From NCBI GenBank assembly GCA_003049485.1, contig PYST01000006.1, positions 1-64,000 on the forward strand: a DNA stretch of 64,000 nt, given 5' to 3'. The DNA is from Ophioceras dolichostomum. Taxonomy: Eukaryota; Ascomycota; Sordariomycetes; Magnaporthales; Ophioceraceae. Each line of letters begins with the position of its first letter. Within the stretch, counting starts at the first letter, position 1. The translations under genes were made by a program, and so were the position numbers. The notes below the pieces were generated by a model. It was given only the letters and a program-made list of their open reading frames with translations. It was not told the origin of the DNA and ran no database searches. This document shows positions 35,701 through 45,916 of the stretch, in pieces.

Positions 35701-37620
35701 GAGACGAATGCCCTTGTCATCGGACTCATCGTCCAGGCGTGGTGGCTCTGGATGACTAGGCCGGGTGGGTAGATCATCGGGCTGTCCCAGAAGATGGGTG
35801 GGCACAGAGATGAAGCCGATGCTCTTATCATCAGACTCATCATCCAGGCGAGGTGGCTCTGGATTATTGGGGCGGCGGTGCAGATCTTCGAGATTTCCCA
35901 GGAGACGGGCGGGCTCCGGTATGAAGCCGATGCTCTTAAGGCTTGTATCGGCTCCAGCCTCGGACTTAGCGGGTTGCGGCACGGCAGGAGCCGGACGTCT
36001 CGGCAGCCGGCCAAGAGCCGCAAGGATGCCCCTGTGGCCGATGTTCTTGAGTCTGAGATCGGCAGCGTCCATCCTCTTAAGTTCGCCGGGCTCCATCTCG
36101 TCTCTATCAATGTCGGAGAACTCGACGATTTCGTCTGCGTTAAGGAGCTCCTCGTCGTCTGCCTCGCCAGCATCGAGCGACAATGCGTCATGAGCGTAGG
36201 CTGGGCGCGCCTCGTCCTGGCGGCTGTCACGCCGCGTTCCAAAAAGCACTTCCTCGTGCTTTTGGGCGATGTCCAATTCGGACGTGGTGGAGTCGGTGTC
36301 GGTTGGCAGGCTGGACTTGCCATCGCCGCCACCTAGCCACTTTGCGAGCAGGGCCTCTTTGAGCGCCTGCGGATATCCCGGGTCCATGCGGTCCATGCGG
36401 TCCATGCTAGATAGAAGGTGACCGTGGCTGGAGGGGCGGGCTGAAACTGATGCCGGCTGGTGTGCAGAAACGCCGGTAGGCTTGACGTTCTCAGGCCGAT
36501 GTGCAGAGACGCCAGCAGGCTTGAGCTGCTCAGACTGGTGGTATGCAGCAACGCCGGCAGGTTTGGGGTTCTGAGGCTTGTATGCAGAAACGCCAGTAGG
36601 CTTGACGTTCTCAGGCTGGTGGTATGCAGCAACGCCAGTAGGCTTGCGCTGCTCAGGCTCATAGCGTTCAGAGCCGTTGTTGGAGTCGTTGTCTGACTCG
36701 TCGCTAGACTCGCGGTCAAAATGATGGCTCAGCTGATGGCTAAGCTCGCGGTCAAGGTCTTTTTCAAAATCATCCTTCTTGTCGCCGGATTGGCGATCAA
36801 GACGATGACGGCTGAGCTGATGGTCAAGCTCGCGGTCGAGGCTCTCCTCGAAATCATCCTTCTCGTTGCCGGACTGGGGTCCGAGATGATGATGGCTGAG
36901 CTGACGGCTTAGCTCGCGGTCAAGGTCCCTCTCGAAATCATCCTTCTCGAGGGCCTCCTTCTTGGGAGCTTCCTTCTCGGGATCCTCGTTCTTGGGATTC
37001 TGGTTGTCGGGGTGGTCCTCTCGCCCCTGGTTGGGGTCGCGCTCATGCTCTTCCTGGGCGGTGTCAGGTTCAGTCATGGCGGCTTGAGACTCGGTCACCT
37101 CGATGAGGGACCCACGGCGGCTTGATAGCACGTGGGTGTATGCGTTGTCGACCTCGAGCACGGAATCCAGGTCTTCTATGACGGCATAGAACCGCTCGAA
37201 CAACGACTGACCCCGGCTGCCGCCGACCTTGAAGAGAAGCCGGCACAGGTTGGGGTCGTCCGCAGCCCTTCCATGTTCCGGGAACACGTCCTGGGCGGCG
37301 CGGAAGAGCGCGGCCGTCTGCGTCTGGTCCTGGTTGAAGTCGGCGTAGTGGAGTGCGACACCATGCTTGACAGCTGCGTAGACGATCCTAATGTCTGCGA
37401 TTGGACGCGTGATGCCGGGTGTCAGTATAAACGGTATCCGGTGACGCGATGGAGAGTGGGAGGTAACGACGCGCGCCCGCCTTGCGAGGGTCAAGGCTTG
37501 ACGCGACGACGGCTGGGGAAAAAACGTACCTTCATTAGAGAAGTAGGGGTCCGGGCCCGTGAGCCAGGATGGGATGTTGAGTCTGCCATCTTCCTCGGAT
37601 AGCGGATAGTATGGCGGCAT
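32731..37620 (-). CDS. Large orphan protein with three internal repeat families, function unknown
   Basis: One long reading frame, open from 37869. I prefer the ATG at 37620 (MPPYYPLSEEDGRLNIPSW) because the upstream part looks like translated UTR. That gives about 1629 residues, or about 1584 if a 135-nt in-phase intron (37529-37395; GTACGT donor, CTGAC branch, CGCAG acceptor) is removed, joining PYFSNE to DIRIVYAAVKHG. The N terminus may be a small globular domain. Then come 28-residue acidic units (36720-36960, three copies), 13-14-residue KPTGV(A/S)A(Y/H) units (36449-36660, about five) and a 37-residue unit around PPRLDDESDD (35690-35960, two to three). A basic, Trp-, Lys- and Arg-rich middle section and a C-terminal coiled coil with a Pro-rich tail follow. 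I recognise no domain, signal peptide or membrane segment. It is nearly intronless and atypical of its neighbours. Confidence 0.65.
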   Translation of the reverse strand: MPPYYPLSEEDGRLNIPSWLTGPDPYFSNEGTFFPQPSSRQALTLARRARVVTSHSPSRHRIPFILTPGITRPIADIRIVYAAVKHGVALHYADFNQDQTQTAALFRAAQDVFPEHGRAADDPNLCRLLFKVGGSRGQSLFERFYAVIEDLDSVLEVDNAYTHVLSSRRGSLIEVTESQAAMTEPDTAQEEHERDPNQGREDHPDNQNPKNEDPEKEAPKKEALEKDDFERDLDRELSRQLSHHHLGPQSGNEKDDFEESLDRELDHQLSRHRLDRQSGDKKDDFEKDLDRELSHQLSHHFDRESSDESDNDSNNGSERYEPEQRKPTGVAAYHQPENVKPTGVSAYKPQNPKPAGVAAYHQSEQLKPAGVSAHRPENVKPTGVSAHQPASVSARPSSHGHLLSSMDRMDRMDPGYPQALKEALLAKWLGGGDGKSSLPTDTDSTTSELDIAQKHEEVLFGTRRDSRQDEARPAYAHDALSLDAGEADDEELLNADEIVEFSDIDRDEMEPGELKRMDAADLRLKNIGHRGILAALGRLPRRPAPAVPQPAKSEAGADTSLKSIGFIPEPARLLGNLEDLHRRPNNPEPPRLDDESDDKSIGFISVPTHLLGQPDDLPTRPSHPEPPRLDDESDDKGIRLMPIPEQTEPYTGHQAQYDDLQVEYADHQVQDDDHQVQEGEQKALELAEKIGKIGLADGWCLQAQQCHRAIRRKIRMGRRTWELKTMHDSSMTWHAGAMHEVERTATARRHIQRKKTYDAWTLKTASDKSKAKVFMTETLSGKWTMSSQMTKALEKTADTTESTVLGESASTRLLREYGDRKATRMASTQTKYRSVGTWRNAIKSVEASVQTSATYSDRSTQTDKVDHWKTGASRIGGLGAETAQQRQHQERSAKLGSWRKKTRLEDCLQAFVRALQTEVNIDVPAVAGPTAQSREAVKRSMVQVFAKHWGLELKLKQHGADSAWATLADAMYNWLLNERLELLQRFFNFTTKKAAVTLMEQTEREASVGNKKRAAQAETAKKRAGTTKFSKNARATLQEANNKGRIAMDKHRARVGRRVAYKASLGVARHRLMKHEARRGAFYVGVANSSSGWRVHTLVARRDRLRKTYHRFRRTYKEDVASKGVAVWRDNTDHRLGQEQRFLEGQQEQKLHDDIDTINIWMEEANRCIGMGSIAVEAEVEATGNKWRQRLPEQRDSQADAEVLDVDTSAKRVQSNWELDLVKMRGQEYTAAELHDKTERKSTRQTVQNWRGQISSASLTTTAGRGSQLRSSLRSSLRSIRTPLRSSSAPSPSTVPQRAPAASSTTPSHAATLQRAPVTPASQTSQRSSVYERYKPITALHTISEGSEGGSRLSSTTTPAAAETVNVPHQDQHPQPLPQPQQRAETKSSTPTAPLTKEQRLSALREKLKKASTYLDDNQERLAERQQRIAQTDERVSGIRERHERQKREMAESTAPQNENDLPNEPQNEHPDEHEPVTVPQSVPQSVPQARTPSPRLGPMSEFDDDTTDSLDFSNLPPLPPFKTPTRATRLRPEYVDGLYHSMDTPKPLHDPGHKYLHPDSPDTTTPMAPLPWPIERHIREQQARQEQRALREQHARSAPAPAPAPAPQPARGRVSFAESDEYRYFEKS
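35690..35960 (-). repeat. 37-residue repeat in the orphan protein
   Basis: Two full copies and a partial copy of a unit containing KSIGFI, a Leu-Gly pair and PPRLDDESDD are encoded in tandem. The copies are similar at DNA level, which suggests recent duplication. Confidence 0.65.
36449..36660 (-). repeat. 13-14-residue KPTGV repeat in the orphan protein
   Basis: About five tandem units of the form K-P-(T/A)-G-V-(A/S)-A-(Y/H)-x5-6 are encoded. The DNA copies share words such as aacgccagtaggcttg, so the array is a coding minisatellite. Confidence 0.7.
36720..36960 (-). repeat. 84-nt (28-residue) tandem repeat in the orphan protein
   Basis: Three copies with exactly 84-nt spacing (ctcgcggtc at 36745, 36829 and 36913) encode units of pattern K-D-D-F-E-x-x-L-D-R-E-L-x-x-Q-L-S. 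Each is amphipathic and highly charged. Confidence 0.75.
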
Positions 37621-38706
37621 TGGCGGGGAGGCGCCGTCGACGTCATGGTAGGAGAAGGGGAAGAGCGGCTGTTGGTGATGGAGGGAGATGTCGGGTGCAA
37701 GATAGCTCGCGGCTGCATGAAGCAGCGCTGCGGCTTGGAAGGTCAGAGATCGGAGCGGCCTTATTGCTGCCGATGCGCCTGACGGCCGTGACCGCGGGAA
37801 GGTGTGGTTGGTTGAGGTTGGAGGTTGGAGTAGAACAGAATCAGGGTCGCGCCTGCCGTGGTGACACAACCGAGAAGAAAATGGCCTTTGACGGGAGTTG
37901 CAACTGAGAAATTAGAAGCTTGAGGCTTGCGCGGGCGGTGCTGGACGCTGTTGGTTGGCGGGAGGTGCGATGCGATCAAGATCCAAGATGCGAAGATCCA
38001 AACTCGAGGTCAAGAGGCAGTAGCAGTTGTGCTCCGGGGAGCGGTTTCTTTTTTGAAATTGAATTGCTAGCTTAAGCAAACAAACAGTTCTCTTTTTTGG
38101 TAATCAGGTGTTCAAGAACGATCCGGTATCCAAGAGGATGGGACGAAGCAAGAACGTGGGTGTCTTCACCGGGCAGGACTGGAAAACTGTGATGCGAAGG
38201 AAGGAATCCCTGTGACTGGGACCAGGAAGGTCGAGGTGCGCTTAAGAGCTCGCGTCCGGCGCGTAAAGTGGTTCCCCACACAACAAAATCACCTGACTGA
38301 CAGCACGCTTCAGAAACAGAAACAAACATGGCTGGGAAAGGAAACGACGCGCTCTAACAAGGTGCCATAGACCCACCCGTGTTGCCGGGGCATTCACCTC
38401 TGAATATCAGTTATCGTATGTCCAATGGCTTTTGCATTTCCCACCCCCCTCCCAGAGAGGGCATTTATTGGGCAATACCGACTGCATCTCACCGTCCCAA
38501 TAGCTGGACCCAATTCCGACCAAAGAAAATAGAAAAATACAACTATTAAAGTCTGATCCAGGAGTAACCAATTTCTACTTTCGGGAGTATCTTCTTCGTC
38601 CCTTCTCTACCAGATCCAGATCGAGCTGTTTCGAATCTATCTATCTGGCAACCGCTCGTTGTGACACCCGTCGTGTGAGGGCAGACCTGAGTCTCCAACA
38701 AAAAGG
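37621..38706. other. Divergent intergenic region (orphan gene / CX9C gene)
   Basis: About 1.1 kb. The left 250 nt remain open in frame with the orphan gene and may be its N terminus or 5' UTR. No other gene is visible. Confidence 0.45.
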
Positions 38707-39090
38707 ATGCAGCCGAAGCCCCGCCCAATACAGAAGCTCGCCCAGGCAGTGTCGCAATGCTCTGCAGAAGTAAGGCTGACTGTCTGGCTCCAGCTCCCTC
38801 CCAGACAAGGTTGTACAAATGCTGATGATATCTCAACCTTCAAGGCTGCTCTATACGGGAGATGCATGGTGGCCGACTACAATTCAGTCCACAAAGACAA
38901 GTGCAAAAATGAGTTTATGAAGTTGAAAGACTGCTATCTTGTAAGCCCAGTCTACACCTCCTTACCCCTGAGTCTACCAGAGCTGGCAGCATCCAGTCTA
39001 CACCCCCTTACCCCTGAGTCTACTAGCAGCATCTAGTGTTTTAACCTAATTTTACTTGGATCGCAGGCGGCCTCGAAAAAAGCCCGTTAG
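38707..39090 (+). CDS. Small twin CX9C (CHCH) protein, probably mitochondrial intermembrane space
   Basis: Three exons, 38707-38769, 38845-38940 and 39067-39090, give 60 residues: it starts MQPKPRPIQKLAQAVSQC and ends LAASKKAR. Cysteines at 18 and 28 and at 41 and 51 form two CX9C motifs, the hallmark of the helix-hairpin-helix fold imported and oxidised by the Mia40/Erv1 relay. The pattern and the basic, Ala-rich end recall the complex I assembly factor NDUFAF8, but at this size that name is tentative. Introns are GTAAGG..CAAG and GTAAGC..CGCAG. Intron 2 holds a partial tandem duplication. Confidence 0.78.
38948..39035. repeat. Imperfect tandem duplication inside an intron of the CX9C gene
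   Basis: Two copies of about 40-46 nt share agtctacacc, ccttacccctgagtctac and agcagcatc-like words. The second copy lacks about 6 nt. Both lie between the GTAAGC donor and the branch region of intron 2. Confidence 0.7.
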
Positions 39091-39283
39091 TCCTACTAGA
39101 ACAGACAATACAAAATTTTAAGAACGGTTCTTTTCTCTCTTTTCTTTTTCTACCATCTGTGATGCTGTCTAGCCTACCTACCTACATAGGCGCTTTTTTC
39201 GTACCAGATCTTTTTGCCCTCTCTGCCCTCCAAATCAGAAACTAGATAGCAACATTTTGCATCCTGCCTGCCTGTCCACTTCC

Positions 39284-42200
39284 CTAGTTCTTCACCTCCA
39301 AAGTCAGAAGCCGCAGCACGAACGTCGCCTTCTGCACCTCCTGCAGCTCCTCAGCGATCAGGTCCTTTTCAGTCTGGCTCTCACCCTCGGGCCCACCCCC
39401 CTCGCGCTCCTGCATCGGCCGCCGGAGCGCCTTCTGCAGCACGGCCGCCTGCGTCTCGAACACGACGCCGAGGCCGACGTCGTCCGGGTCCTCGACCACC
39501 TTGTACTCCATGCGGACGTCGTCCGTGGCCTGTAGCCCCGCCTTCTTGCGCAGGCGCTGCACGCGGTTGATAATCTCGCGCGCGATGCCCTCGTGCGCCA
39601 GCTCCGGGTGGATCTCGCAGTCCAGGATCATCATCACGTCGTTGTCCGAGTTGATCTCGAACTTGCGCGAGGACTCGTCCTCCGGCAGGCCGCGCCTGAC
39701 CACCAGGTCTCCCGCCTCGAGCACGATGCCCCCCTCCATCTCGATCTTGCCGGACAGCAGATAGTCGTGCACCTGCTGGCTCGACAGCCCCGGCAAGGCC
39801 ACCTTGACGGCCTTGACGTGCTGCTTGAGCTTCTTCCCCAGAACAGGCCAGTCTGCAGTCGCGCTGTACACGACCCCATACTTGGCCTCGTCTGAGGTCA
39901 GCACCAGGTCGCGGATGTTGAGCTCCTCGCAGATGTAGTTCTCTAGGGACTTGATGTCGTCCAAGTACTCTTGGTTGTGGTGGATGACGACAAGAGTAAG
40001 GAGAGGCGTCTTGAGGCCGATGCTTCGCCTCTCGCGAGCCACGCGGGCGAGATCGATCACCTTCTGCATGCGCGAAACTTGACGCTCAACCACCGGGTCG
40101 AAAAGCTCGCGACGAACCGTGGGGAACTCCAAGAAGTGGACGCTTCGTGGGTCTTCGGCCTGCAGATCCTTAGGGATGAACGGCAGCAGCTTGTGGTAGA
40201 GGGTCTCAGTGATGAAGGGTGTGAAAGGCGCGAGCCCACGAGAAAGAGTGTACAGGACATCGAAGAGCGTGGTGAGAGCGTGGATCGTGTCGTTTACGCC
40301 GTTTGAACCCTTGAGGCGCTTCCTGTTGAAGCGGATGTACCAGTTTGTGGTGTCGTCGATGAGACCCAACAAGCGTGGAACAACCGTGTATAGCCGGTAG
40401 TCTGATATGTTTTAGAGAAGGCAGCTTGGTTAGTACTCTGCACACACACGGGGCAGTCAGAAGATGAAGAATGAAAAAGCCAACATACAGTTCATCTCCT
40501 CGTTCACAAACTCCAACAGACTCTGGCAATTCGCCAAGATCCAACGGTCCATGACGTTCTCGTTGGTCGAGCTTACGCTCGGGTCCCACATGTAGTCGAT
40601 GTTCGTCTCCTTCTTCAGCAGCGCCACCTGACCCTCGAAGAACTTGTAGCTGTTCCACAGGGGCAGCAGAACCTTCTGAATAACCTCCTTGACACCCGAT
40701 TCCTTGAACCGGAGGGGCTCGGCACGGACGACGGGGGAGTTGATCAGGTACAGGCGCAGCGCGTCAGAACCGTACTGATCCATCACGCGGTCAGGCGGCG
40801 GGTAGTTCTTCAACCTCTTCGACATCTTCTTGCCGTCTTCGGCGAGCACGATACCATTGACGACACAGTTCTGGAAGGGAGCCTTCCCGAAGAGATGCGT
40901 CCCGAGGACGAGCAGAGTGTAGAACCAACCCCGAGTCTGGTCGAGGCCTTCGGCAATGAAGTCGCCGGGGAACTCCTTCTCAAACTTCTCGACGTTCTCG
41001 AATGGGTAGTGCTGACTGGCATATGGCATGCTCCCAGACTCAAACCAGCAGTCAAACACCTCCTCAACGCGTCGGAGCACCCCCTTGCCCTGCTGGCTAG
41101 GGATGGTGATGTCGTCGATGTGATGACGGTGGAGATCAGTGATGTCGCCTTCGTAGCCGCTCAGCTTCTTGAGCTCCTCCACACTGCCGATGCAGATCTT
41201 CTCTTCCATGTCCTCGCTTGCCCATACGGGGATCGGGGTACCCCAGTATCGGTTGCGCGAGACATTCCAGTCGCGGGCGTTGGTGATCCAGTCGGCGAAT
41301 CGCTTCTCCTTGACAAAGCTGGGCACCCAGTGCTGGCCCTCGATGTTCTTAAGCATCTGTGGGACGATCTCAGGGATGCGGATGAACCATGAAGGCACGG
41401 CTCGCTGGATGAGCGGAGTATCTGATCGGGGGCAGTGCGGGTATGAATGCTTAGCATGGGCATCCACAACTAGTCTCCCTGTGCCCTTCAGGTGCTTCAG
41501 GATGTGCTTGTCAGCCGCCTTGACATGCATACCCGCAAAGTCCCGCACCTTGTCCGTGAAGTGGCCAGTTTCGTCTAATGGGTCAGGGGGAGGGGCTTTC
41601 TCGTTGATATAACCCGCCGCGACGGCGACGTTGTAATCATCCTCACCGTAGGCCGGGGCCTGGTGCACGATGCCAACACCGCCATCATCCTTGACGTACT
41701 CCGCGCAGAGTACCCGGAACGCCGTGTCCTTGAACTGCTCGTAGAAGTAGTCGAACAGGGGCTCATACTGCCACCCGGCCATGTCTTTGCCTTTCACCGT
41801 CTCCAGCTTCTTGTACTTGGCTTTCTTGGGGTCCTTATATAGTGTGCGCAGCAGCTTCTCAAGGACAAAATACTTCTTGCCGGACTGCTCGTCGAGGATC
41901 TTGATGTACTCGTACTCGGGATGAACAGCCAGGGCCAAGTTACTGGGCAGGGTCCACGGGGTCGTGGTCCAGGCCAGCAGACACGTCTCCGGGTCGGACT
42001 TGAGGGGGAACGAGACAACCACGGCCGGGTCGTTGACATCATGCCAGTTCTCAGGGGCATTAGCCTCGAAGTTGCTCAGTGCGGTGGCGAGGGCGGTCGA
42101 GTACGGCATCACCCGGAAGCCACGGTAGACCTGCCCCTTTTCCCAGAGCTGCTTGAAGACCCACCACTCCGTCTCCATGAATTTGGGGTCCATGGTCTTG

Positions 42201-42625
42201 TAGTCGTTATCAAAGTCGATCCAGCGGCCCAGACGCTCAATGGTGAGCCTCCATTCCTGCCGGTACCGCATGACGATGGAGCGGCACTCTTCATTATACT
42301 TCGCCAGGCCAAATTCCATGACCGCCTTCTTGCCCTTGATGTTGAAGGCCTTGTCAATCTCGTACTCGATCGGGAGGCCGTGGGTGTCCCATCCGAACCG
42401 GCGCTCGACGTGGTAGCCCTTCATGGACCAATACCTCGGGATGATGTCCTTGATAGTGGACGCCAGCAGGTGGCCGTAGTGAGGCAAGCCGGTGGCGAAG
42501 GGGGGTCCATCATAGAAGGTATAGGGTGGCCGGCCCTTGGACAGTTCGATCTGCCTCTCGAAGGCCCCGATCTCGCGCCATAGTTGGATAACGACCTCCT
42601 CCTCTTTGGGGAAGCTGATGGACAT
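39284..42625 (-). CDS. ils1: Isoleucyl-tRNA synthetase, cytosolic
   Basis: Two exons, 42625-40489 and 40401-39284, give 1084 residues, the usual length for the eukaryotic cytosolic enzyme. It charges tRNA-Ile with isoleucine using ATP. Class I signatures are present: HYGH (49-52) in the HIGH position and KMSKR (600-604). Between them lies the CP1 editing domain that hydrolyses Val-tRNA-Ile, including WTTTPWTLPSN. The anticodon-binding and C-terminal domains follow (TTNWYIRFNRKRLKG at the start of exon 2). There is no presequence, which fits a cytosolic enzyme. The intron is GTATGT..ATCAG, phase 1, inside NEEMN-YYRLY. Two CPC1/Gcn4-type sites lie upstream. Confidence 0.95.
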
Positions 42626-42763
42626 TTTCTGCGATTGGCAGAGCCCGAGGGCTTGGTCTCGGCAGTTGATGGTTACCCTCAGAAGGAAGTCGGTATATTG
42701 GTCAGAGGCGCCACTCTCGAGTCTGGAGAAGTTCGGGTTTGTGGTTTGTGTTCGAGGTGAGAG

Positions 42764-42770
42764 TGACTCA
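42764..42770. promoter_or_regulatory. TGACTCA, candidate CPC1/Gcn4 site
   Basis: A perfect 7-nt Gcn4/CPC1 recognition sequence about 140 bp upstream of the synthetase ATG. Cross-pathway control induces many aminoacyl-tRNA synthetase genes in fungi during amino-acid starvation. Confidence 0.5.
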
Positions 42771-42817
42771 AGGGAGAGCGGCTCTGTCGATTTTAGATCT
42801 GCAACACCAACCGACGT

Positions 42818-42824
42818 TGAGTCA
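42818..42824. promoter_or_regulatory. TGAGTCA, second candidate CPC1/Gcn4 site
   Basis: The reverse-strand form of TGACTCA, 54 bp further upstream. Two perfect sites within 200 bp of an aminoacyl-tRNA synthetase start are less likely by chance than one. Confidence 0.5.
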
Positions 42825-43602
42825 CCTCAAGCTGTCCCGTGTTGCAAGGAGAAATTATTCAATGCGCAGAGCTTCAATTGTGGCGGGGTAAGACGGCGGG
42901 GTTACACATCCAAATTCCCGGGGTCCACCCGTTGCTCCTGGGAGAAACCATCGCGAAGTACCACAGCGCGACGGTTTCGCGGAGATAAGGTGATAAGTTA
43001 CATCGTTATCCCACGCGATTTTAGCGCCTTCAACGCTCGGCACAGATTATTCCCCCTGGTTACAGCGCCTGTGAGGCTGATCGACCCCTACCAGTGTAAA
43101 CCAAAACATTGGGGGCGAGTAAATAGTGCAATAATCCGGGCGCTTTCCCCAATGTCCATTGGGTGCCCAGCTGATTTCTCAGACTCTACGGCTGATCAGA
43201 GCAGAAAAAAAAAGTCACTCATTGCTGAGGATTGTTCCTTTTTTGGGTACGCTCATAATTTGATTGCTCGGAGACCTGCCTACCGTAACTCGACGCAGGG
43301 GGCTCGGTTGCAGCTTGAGAGTTTCTTGAGCATCTTGTGATTTGGCTTGGGCATCTCCTGCTCCTTTGGGCTACTCGCTTCTGGCCGCCTCCACAGACAG
43401 CACGCACAGCACCACAGCGACCACCCCCTTTTCCGCTGCTCCTATAACTTCTCTTGCCAAGATCACCGCTTCCTTCTCCGACGTACAGTGCATTCATCGT
43501 GCCATCAACTCTCTCAAGCTTCCTGGTTACGTTATTTGGTCCCAATTCATCCTGGGCGAGCGAGGCGTCACGGAAAGAGACTGAAGGAGACGGCGCACCA
43601 CA

Positions 43603-45090
43603 ATGTCGTTCTTCTTCGGAAGGGGGAGGACTCGAACGAATACAATCGACCTGCCAAAGCAGGTTCGCGACTATGTCACCAAGCTCGATACCCCCGCTGG
43701 CGCTGCGAAGGTGATAAACCCTATGTGACAAGCTCTGTTTGCGGTCAACCGTTGTCGCTTACGCGCTAGGATGCTAACTGGGGGTCGAAATCTATCTGTC
43801 GTACAGGCCGATGAATTATCCAAAGCCCTCAGCCAGATGAAGCTAATCCTACAAGGCACGCACGGTATGAACATGCCACCCAAGACCCCAGGAGTAGTAA
43901 AGGGAGGCACAGAGGCAGAGAGGCGGAGTGGCAGAGAGACAGAGAGATAGAGAGACAGTCCAGTCGAAACGCTAACAACTTGCTCGAGCCTCGCCTTTCT
44001 CCCCACGCAGAGAACGACAGCAACCCAGACCAGATGTACCAGCTCATCACAGGCATGATAGAAGAAGACCTCCTCTACCTCCTCGCCGTCAGCCTCCACC
44101 GCCTGCCCTTCGAGTCCCGCAAGGACACGCAGGTCATACTCTCGTACGTCTTCCGGTTCAAGCCCGCGTCGGCCTCGCCCAAGACCGACCCGGTCGCGCT
44201 CAGCTATGTCGTCAACCAGAGGCCGCAGGTGCTGCTCGAGCTGTGCCGGGGTTACGAACACAAGGAGAGCGCCACGGCGGCGGGGTCGGTCCTGAGGGAG
44301 GTCCTGAAGCACGAGGCCGCGTGCGCGACGATCCTGTACGACGATGGCGAGGAGCAGAGCGCCAAGACGGTGGGGCCCAGCATCGATAGGGACCGTCCGC
44401 AGAGCGGGAACGGCATATTCTGGAGGTTTTTTGAGTGGATCGATAAGAGCTCCTTCGAGGTGTCGGCCGATGCGTTTACGACTTTCAGGGTACGTTTGAC
44501 CAGGGACGGACACCATTCATGGGCTCGGGCTTGGGCTCGACTTGGGCTCAATATAAGCTAGCTGGTCTGGCTGTTTGTTTCTCGTTCACTTTTCTGACCT
44601 CTCTTTCTCTCTCTCTCTCCAACAGGAACTCCTCACCAAACACAAGGAACTAGTGCCCCACTACCTCACAGTCAACTTCCACCTCTTCTGCGAAAGGTAC
44701 AACACGATCCTGGTCCAGTCGAGCAGCTACGTGACGAAGCGGCAGTCGATCAAGCTGCTGGGCGAGATCCTGCTGGACAGGTCCAACTACTCGGTCATGA
44801 CCGAGTACGTCGCTTCGGGGGAGCACCTCAAGATATGCATGAACCTCCTGAGGGACGACCGCAAGATGGTGCAGTACGAGGGGTTCCACGTGTTCAAGGT
44901 CTTCGTCGCGAACCCGAAGAAGTCGGTGGCCGTGCAGCGCATCCTGCTGATGAACAGGGAGAAGCTGCTCAACTTCCTGTCGCATTTCCTCGAGGACCGG
45001 ACCGACGACGAGCAGTTCATCGACGAGCGGGAGTTCCTGATCAAGCAGATCAAGAACATGCCCCCGTCCCCGGTGCCACCGCCACGGTGA
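43603..45090 (+). CDS. hymA: Mo25-family protein HymA (conidiophore development / RAM pathway scaffold)
   Basis: Four exons, 43603-43710, 43807-43864, 44011-44489 and 44626-45090, give 369 residues. The Mo25 helical-repeat fold is recognisable throughout: ENDSNPDQMYQLITGMIEED, QRPQVLLELCRGYEHKE, FEWIDKSSFEVSADAFTTF, ELLTKHKELVPHYLTVNF, and SSSYVTKRQSIKLLGEILLD followed by NPKKSVAVQRILLMNREKLL. Mo25 proteins activate germinal-centre kinases allosterically. In filamentous fungi HymA/HYM-1 works with the NDR kinase COT-1 and MAPK signalling in hyphal growth and conidiation. The final exon begins after a CT-rich acceptor. Length is normal for the family. The C-terminal PPSPVPPPR tail is slightly longer than in animals. 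Confidence 0.92.
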
Positions 45091-45916
45091 AACAAAACAT
45101 GGCGTGCGTGCGTGCGTGCGTGTGCGTGCATATACATGGTACCCGGGAGGAAGGGAAATAATGGGCCTTTGCCCATGCTTTCGTGAATTTCAAAACGAGA
45201 TGGCGGGCCGGGGGGACTTTCGGCGAAGCAAAAGTACACTTTTGCTGGTCCGTCTTGGTCCCAACCAGTACAGTCCTGTCCCGTCGACGCGTACGTCTAC
45301 GTCTACGGATACGTTTACGTTTGCTACTCAACTCGAAGTAGCATGGACTGTGTAGAACAACAGAGTGTGTGTGTGTGTGTGAGAGACCTGAAAAGATTCG
45401 ACACCAATGCTGCTGACGGATCGCGCTATAGAGAGGAAGTGGAAGACCCTCATCGTTACACCTGATGTGCGAATTTTGCATTTTCCGGGGCCTCTTTTCT
45501 GTTTTCTGTTTTCTCCTTTTCTCTCCCCTTTTCTCTCTCCTGTCGCTGTGGCGTTTTGAAATGGGTCATAAGATTTTTGTCGCCGTATAGGTACCTAATC
45601 ACCAGAGAGAGCTGAGAGAGAGGGTTTGCACACGCAAACCGAAGCCGCAAGGGGCTAGCTGTAGGTGCGCCTCGCACGCTGATGGGACTGTATCATTGAG
45701 CATTCTACTATTGCCGTATCTTGGATTAAGATTCGGACCTCCCTAAAAATAGGTTCTCGTACTCTCATCGTACTCTCATATTTCCTGCGCCCTGTCTTTA
45801 CGTGATGTGCAGTTTGGAGGACGAAAAGAAAGGCTGGGGATGGGGAATGAAAGATGGCTGCGAAAAGGGGTTTCGAAAGGGGAAGGGGAAATGAATCCTC
45901 ACGGCTCCTGTCAACA
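45091..45916. other. Convergent intergenic region (hymA / NO VEIN-like gene)
   Basis: No gene. It contains a (GCGT)n run at about 45103-45129, just past the hymA stop, and a (GT)9 run at about 45364-45381. Confidence 0.55.

Larger units (their letters stand above)
42626..43602. other. Divergent promoter region (isoleucyl-tRNA synthetase / hymA)
   Basis: About 980 nt without a gene. It contains two TGA(C/G)TCA elements on the synthetase side. Confidence 0.55.

Noticed and set aside
36449..36960. Regularly spaced repeats resembling a CRISPR array
   Set aside because: The repeats are in-frame coding units in a eukaryotic gene, degenerate and without unique spacers.
43626..43644. B-box-like sequence (minus-strand GTTCGAGTC) suggesting a tRNA
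   Set aside because: It lies inside exon 1 of hymA, and no A box or cloverleaf is visible nearby.
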